From: Caldilineaceae bacterium
Lineage (GTDB): Bacteria; Chloroflexota; Anaerolineae; Caldilineales; Caldilineaceae
Assembly (NCBI GenBank): GCA_026645635.1
Contig: JAPKMV010000057.1
Coordinates: 1 to 11,127 of the forward strand
Length of the DNA: 11,127 bases
Reading direction: 5' to 3'
The notes beneath the pieces are model-generated. The model saw only the letters and a list, made by a program, of their open reading frames with translations, had not been told where the DNA came from and searched no databases. A program made the position numbers and the translations under genes. Positions 8,217 through 11,127 of the stretch are shown here, one piece after another (the first letter of the stretch is position 1; each line of letters starts with the position of its first letter).

Positions 8217-9971
8217 ATGAACAAGCAACGCAACTCGTACACCAGTGTCAACAGTCCACGAATCTCACGCAGCGCCGCCGGGCGCGCAAGGACCTTCGCG
8301 CCTTGGCGTCTTGGCGTGAGTCAAAGCCGTGAAAGCCGGACTCTCCATCGCAGCGGCCTCGGTCTGCTGCTGCTGATTCTGCTCTGCTGGCTTGCGCCCG
8401 GTCGCGCGACTGCCGCGCCCGCCGCAGGCGGCCCGCTGCCCCTGCCAGACCTGCTCATCTACGGCACGGTGGTCGACAGCAACGGCAATCTGTTGGAGAG
8501 CGGCACGGTCAGCGTCGTGCGCAACGGCGAAACGCTTGCCACCGCTGAGATCGGCGCAGTGGCCGGCACGGACTACACCTACCTGCTGGTCACGCCGATG
8601 GGAATGCTGCCGCCCGGCAGCACCGACAGCGCCGACGGCGTCGCCCAGGTCGGCGATACGCTGAGCTTCCTCGTCGACAACCAGCCGGCGTACTTCCAGG
8701 ACAGCCTCACCAGCCTGACGGTCAACACCTGGCAGACGCCGTCCGGCGCGGCTGGGCGGGGCTTTGTGCTCAACCTGAGCCTGCCGGGCGCCATGCGCTA
8801 CACCTTGGGCGACGTCAACGCCAATGGCGCGCGCAACGCTGCGGACGCCATGCTCACGCTCAAGTATGACATCGGTTTAATTATCGGCGTCACCACCTTC
8901 CCGCCGGGGCCGAACACGGTTTATCTGCCGCTCTGCGATATCGTCGAGAACGGGCGCTGCGACTCCAGCGACGCGCTGCGTATCCTGCAATGCGACGTTG
9001 GGATGAACAACGTCACCTGCCCGGTGGATTCGATCCCCGGAGGCCGCACGGGCCAGCAACCAACGCCGGATGCGGCCACGCGCCTGCAGGTGCTCGCCGC
9101 GGCGGGCAGCGAACCGAACACGGTGGATGTGCGCGTGCGGCTGACGGCCGGCGCGGCGAACTTCGGCGCTGCCTCCTTCGACCTCGCTTATGACCCGGCC
9201 CGCTTTGCGCCGGTGGCCTGTGTGGCGGACGGCGCCGCGGCCTTCGACATGGTGGCCTGCAATCAGGTCTTTGCGCCGGGTCGCGTGCGCTTCAACGCCG
9301 TCGCCGCAGCCGGCGCTGTGGATGGTGCAGAGGTGGTGGCTGTGCGCTTCCAGCAGTTGGGCGCCGCCGAGGGCGATCTTGCCGCCAACTTCGGGTTGAC
9401 CACCGACGGCATGATCGACCTGCAAGGCGCGGAACTGCCGTGGGCTATGCGCGAGGCCGACGCGCCGGCGCCAACGCCGGATGCTCCTCTGCAGCACCAA
9501 CTCTATCTGCCGGCAGTGACCGCACCCGGCGGGCAGGCGACGGAGGATGCCGCGCCGGCTGCCGGGGAGCCACCTGCCGAAGCGACGCCAGATGCGATGC
9601 CGGAGGTGGCGCCGGCAGAGCCGTCAACAGCGCCGGAGCCTACGCAGACGCCGGCGGAGACGCCTGCAACAACACCTGCCGCGGCGTCCGTTGACGCGGC
9701 GCTCGCCAACCACGCGCTCTTCTTGCCCGCCATCGCGCGCGGGCAGACGACGCCGGTCAGCGCAGCCGAGGCAACGGCCACGGTCACGGCGACCGTCGCC
9801 GCGGTCGATGCAGCGCCGACCCCGCCGGCGCCCGGCGTCGATGCGCAGGCTGTCCCGCCGGATGCCACGCCAACGCCGAATAGCACGCCGGTGGCCGCGC
9901 TGCCGCCTACCGAAGAACAGCATGACGGCGCCGATCGTCCGGCCCAGCCAGCGCAGCCGGACGACGAATAG
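8217..9971 (+). CDS. Secreted dockerin- and cohesin-containing protein with Pro/Thr/Ala-rich tail
   Basis: 584 residues from ATG 8217 to TAG 9969-9971. An unusually long basic N-region (1-45) precedes a signal-peptide core (LLLLILLCWLAP, about 50-61) with likely cleavage after ATA at 66. Residues 78-195 form a beta-rich domain starting DLLIYGTVVDSNGN. Residues 196-268 are a type I-like dockerin: loop 1 DVNANGARNAAD (199-210), loop 2 DIVENGRCDSSD (241-252), with Cys 240, 248, 259 and 268. Loop 2 has Val instead of Asn/Asp at position 3. Residues 289-408 are a cohesin with C335 and C348. The tail (413-584) is rich in Pro, Thr, Ala and Glu and carries HQLYLPAV (427) and HALFLPAI (499). There is no LPXTG or C-terminal membrane helix. 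The gene lies 13 bases after the giant gene on the same strand. A role as extracellular adaptor linking dockerin and cohesin partners is inferred. No enzyme domain is seen. Confidence 0.92.
   Translation: MNKQRNSYTSVNSPRISRSAAGRARTFAPWRLGVSQSRESRTLHRSGLGLLLLILLCWLAPGRATAAPAAGGPLPLPDLLIYGTVVDSNGNLLESGTVSVVRNGETLATAEIGAVAGTDYTYLLVTPMGMLPPGSTDSADGVAQVGDTLSFLVDNQPAYFQDSLTSLTVNTWQTPSGAAGRGFVLNLSLPGAMRYTLGDVNANGARNAADAMLTLKYDIGLIIGVTTFPPGPNTVYLPLCDIVENGRCDSSDALRILQCDVGMNNVTCPVDSIPGGRTGQQPTPDAATRLQVLAAAGSEPNTVDVRVRLTAGAANFGAASFDLAYDPARFAPVACVADGAAAFDMVACNQVFAPGRVRFNAVAAAGAVDGAEVVAVRFQQLGAAEGDLAANFGLTTDGMIDLQGAELPWAMREADAPAPTPDAPLQHQLYLPAVTAPGGQATEDAAPAAGEPPAEATPDAMPEVAPAEPSTAPEPTQTPAETPATTPAAASVDAALANHALFLPAIARGQTTPVSAAEATATVTATVAAVDAAPTPPAPGVDAQAVPPDATPTPNSTPVAALPPTEEQHDGADRPAQPAQPDDE
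8264..8320 (+). repeat. Imperfect palindromic repeat within the 5' coding end of the dockerin/cohesin gene
   Basis: The outer arms CTCACGC (8264-8270) and GCGTGAG (8314-8320) are reverse complements. The inner arms GGCGCG (8281-8286) and CGCGCC (8297-8302) pair, and the core AAGG-A-CCTT (8288-8296) pairs about base 8292. The right half (CCTTGGCGTCTTGGCGTGAG) resembles dispersed intergenic repeats that I remember from Chloroflexota and cyanobacteria. It encodes part of the basic region before the signal peptide, not a recognisable domain. Confidence 0.65.
9060..9484 (+). repeat. 14-bp direct repeats flanking the cohesin of the dockerin/cohesin gene
   Basis: CCAACGCCGGATGC occurs at 9060-9073 and again, identically, at 9471-9484. 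The offset is 411 bp, or exactly 137 codons in the same frame. Both copies encode the linker PTPDA, at residues 282-286 and 419-423, on either side of the cohesin. This may mark domain-cassette edges or simply reflect a preferred linker with shared codon use. Confidence 0.6.
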
Positions 9972-9994
9972 CAGCGGTGAAACGCACGGGTGAT

Positions 9995-10081
9995 GCGTGT
10001 TGCGTGTTGCGTACTACGTGTTGCGTGTTGCGTACTACGTGTTGCGTGTTGCGTAACACGTAGCACGCAACACGTAACACG
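9995..10081 (+). repeat. Heptameric tandem repeat array (GCGTGTT type)
   Basis: From 9995 the spacer reads as consecutive 7-base units, mostly GCGTGTT, GCGTACT and ACGTGTT. A perfect 21-bp period is seen at 10002-10022 and 10023-10043, partly repeated from 10044. From about 10051 the units become the reverse-complement type (ACGTAGC, ACGCAAC, ACGTAAC). It has no unique spacers, so it is not a CRISPR array. Similar arrays are familiar to me from Chloroflexota intergenic regions, unverified here. Confidence 0.85.
10017..10081 (+). repeat. Long inverted repeat / hairpin in the spacer between genes 2 and 3
   Basis: Bases 10017-10043 pair with 10055-10081. Over the 27 positions there is one G-T pair (10023/10075) and one A-C mismatch (10034/10064). 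The enclosed 11 bases can pair further (10044-10047 with 10051-10054, two of them wobble), leaving a 3-base loop. No T-run follows, so it is not a classical intrinsic terminator, but as RNA it could stall transcription or protect a 3' end. Confidence 0.75.
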
Positions 10082-10130
10082 AATCCACCGGCTTGCTTGC
10101 GTCCACATGGAGTAGTCAATTGGATTTGCG

Positions 10131-11127
10131 ATGAGAATGGGTGGCGGTTGGCCGGCCTGGATCGGGATAATCGTGCTTGTCGGCGCTGCCCTGGCAGGGT
10201 GGGGGAGCTTCGCGCCGGCCATGCAGGCCGCGGTGGCCGCAGAAGATCCCGCGGTGCTGGTGCGCATCGGCGCGGGCGAGCCACCCACCTATCCCATCGC
10301 CCCTGGCGGCGAGACGGCCATCACGGTGGAGGTGGTGGGCGCTGCCAATGTGGGTGCGGCCACCCTGCTGCTGGCCTACGACCCGGCGCAGGTGCAAGTG
10401 GTAAGCTGCACCGCACAGCCGCCGCCCGCTGCGGAAATTGCCTTCTGCAATCCCACCTATGCGCCCGGCCTGGTGCGCTTCTCCCTGGTGGCCGCGGGCG
10501 GGCTGAACGGCAGCGCGCCGCTTTTTGCGGTCACACTGCGCGCGCTGGCGCCGGCTGGCACTGCCGCGCCGCTCACGCTGAGCGCGCCGCAGTTCGCCGA
10601 CACCCTGGGCGCGGACCTGCCGGTGCTGACCACAGGCGGGGTGCTGCTCGTGACCGGCGCCGAAGCCGAGGTCGATGTGACTGCCAGCATCGCGCCGGCG
10701 GCTGCGGAGATCATCCCCGGCCAGCACGCGACGGTGGCGGTCATGCTCGATGTGGCAGCAGCCCGCCCGCTGGTGGCGGCCACGCTGATCCTGCACTATG
10801 ATCCGCAGGTCGTGCGACCCGTGCAGTGCGCAGCGTTGCCCGGCGCAGCGTGGCAGGGCGCGTGCAACCCCAGTTTCAATCTCCTACAGGGTCAGATCAA
10901 GTTCAACCTGCTTGACACGGCGGGCGTGAGCGGTCTGCTTCATCTCTATGACATCACCTTCGAGGTGGTGGGTTCAGCCGTTCCGGGCGCGGTCAGCCCA
11001 TTGACGCTGGCCGTCGAAGCGATGGTCGATGGGCAGTCCGCCCCGCTGCGCTGGCGCACGCTCCCCGGCGCGCTGACCGTAGCCGACGGGCCGGCCAATG
11101 CCGCGACGATCCTGGTGGGTGAGCCGG
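10131..11127 (+). CDS. Secreted protein with two tandem cohesin domains, 3' partial
   Basis: The frame is open from ATG 10131 to the right edge (332 full codons) with no stop, so the gene continues beyond the window. An in-frame TAG at 10113 limits the start. ATG 10131 is directly followed by a signal peptide (hydrophobic WIGIIVLVGAALAGW, about 10-24; probable cleavage near AVAA, 34-37). Ribosome-site support is weak (GGA, 6 bases upstream). Cohesin A spans about 40-177 (AATLLLAYDPAQVQVVSC, then CNPTYAPGLVRFSLVAAGG; C93, C106). Cohesin B spans about 181-318 (AATLILHYDPQVVRPVQC, then CNPSFN and QIKFNLLDTAGVSG; C233, C245). The paired-Cys spacing matches the neighbours' cohesins. More domains probably follow. 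A scaffold carrying several cohesins for dockerin partners, such as the upstream protein, is a reasonable inference. No enzyme or anchor is visible. It may share the upstream transcript or be separated from it by the hairpin. Confidence 0.9.
   Translation, partial: MRMGGGWPAWIGIIVLVGAALAGWGSFAPAMQAAVAAEDPAVLVRIGAGEPPTYPIAPGGETAITVEVVGAANVGAATLLLAYDPAQVQVVSCTAQPPPAAEIAFCNPTYAPGLVRFSLVAAGGLNGSAPLFAVTLRALAPAGTAAPLTLSAPQFADTLGADLPVLTTGGVLLVTGAEAEVDVTASIAPAAAEIIPGQHATVAVMLDVAAARPLVAATLILHYDPQVVRPVQCAALPGAAWQGACNPSFNLLQGQIKFNLLDTAGVSGLLHLYDITFEVVGSAVPGAVSPLTLAVEAMVDGQSAPLRWRTLPGALTVADGPANAATILVGEP

Larger units (their letters stand above)
9972..10130. other. Intergenic spacer between genes 2 and 3
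   Basis: 159 bases. Apart from the repeat array and hairpin, it holds only short flanks: 9972-9994 after the stop codon and 10082-10130 before the next ATG. The latter is less GC-rich (GTAGTCAATTGGATTTGCG), with a weak GGA at 10122-10124. No convincing promoter boxes, operator or small gene were seen. Confidence 0.6.

Noticed and set aside
5894..8251. 785-codon open frame on the minus strand, and similar ones at 104-1147 and 4295-5797
   Set aside because: They show the same shadow effect: low-complexity Arg/Val/His composition, overlap with strongly supported plus-strand protein, and no ribosome site or recognisable motif.
8382..8390. Lipoprotein lipobox at the Cys in LLCW of the second protein
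   Set aside because: The residue before Cys is Leu rather than Gly/Ala/Ser, and a normal signal-peptidase I site (ATA-AP) follows.
9995..10081. CRISPR array
   Set aside because: The period is 7/21 bp with no unique spacers, and no cas genes are nearby.
10017..10081. Rho-independent terminator
   Set aside because: The stem is strong but no T-tract follows on either side, and the next bases are mixed sequence.
9907..10288. Minus-strand frames with repeated TQHATRS / NTQHVVR peptides
   Set aside because: The peptide repeats are only the translation of the heptameric DNA array, not a real protein.
10097..10801. Plus-strand frame of 234 codons overlapping the third gene
   Set aside because: It is Gly/Arg/Ala-rich with no motif. 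The overlapping frame from 10131 has a signal peptide and two cohesins and stays open to the window end.

Overview
This window is GC-rich bacterial DNA carrying three same-strand genes for secreted, multidomain, non-enzymatic-looking proteins. No housekeeping, mobile-element or RNA gene is visible. The combination of cohesin and dockerin modules outside any recognisable cellulose-degradation context, a 'choice-of-anchor' beta-helix terminus ending DIGAYEF, Pro/Thr/Ala-rich tails with [YF]LPA[VI] motifs, and heptameric GCGTGTT-type intergenic repeats suggests Chloroflexota, probably Anaerolineae/Caldilineae. That assignment rests on family memory and is not proven by the sequence.

Layout. (1) Positions 2-8203: the 3' part of a giant gene that is open to the left edge, with at least 2733 residues in the window. 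Its order is beta-helix terminus with an embedded cupredoxin-like domain, an uncharacterised block, a cohesin-like domain interrupted by a PKD domain, a long uncharacterised block with EF-hand-like loops, a helical segment, and a beta-rich C-terminal module. (2) Positions 8217-9971: a 584-residue exported protein with a dockerin, one cohesin and a low-complexity tail. Its Shine-Dalgarno overlaps the stop codon of gene 1, and a palindromic repeat lies inside its 5' coding end. (3) Positions 9972-10130: a spacer filled largely by a 7-bp-based tandem repeat that folds into a long hairpin. (4) Positions 10131-11127: the start of a third secreted protein with two tandem cohesins, running off the right edge.

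How they may work together. All three proteins carry cohesin-type modules and the second also carries a dockerin. Genes 1 and 2 are tightly coupled. The simplest reading is an extracellular or cell-surface assembly in which protein 2 bridges cohesin-bearing partners. This is inference: no binding can be read from the sequence, and no catalytic domain was recognised. The best evidence of something unusual is domain nesting in the giant protein, with a PKD domain placed between the two conserved cysteines of a cohesin and a ligand-less cupredoxin placed inside a beta-helix end motif. Its large C-terminal half matches nothing I can name functionally.
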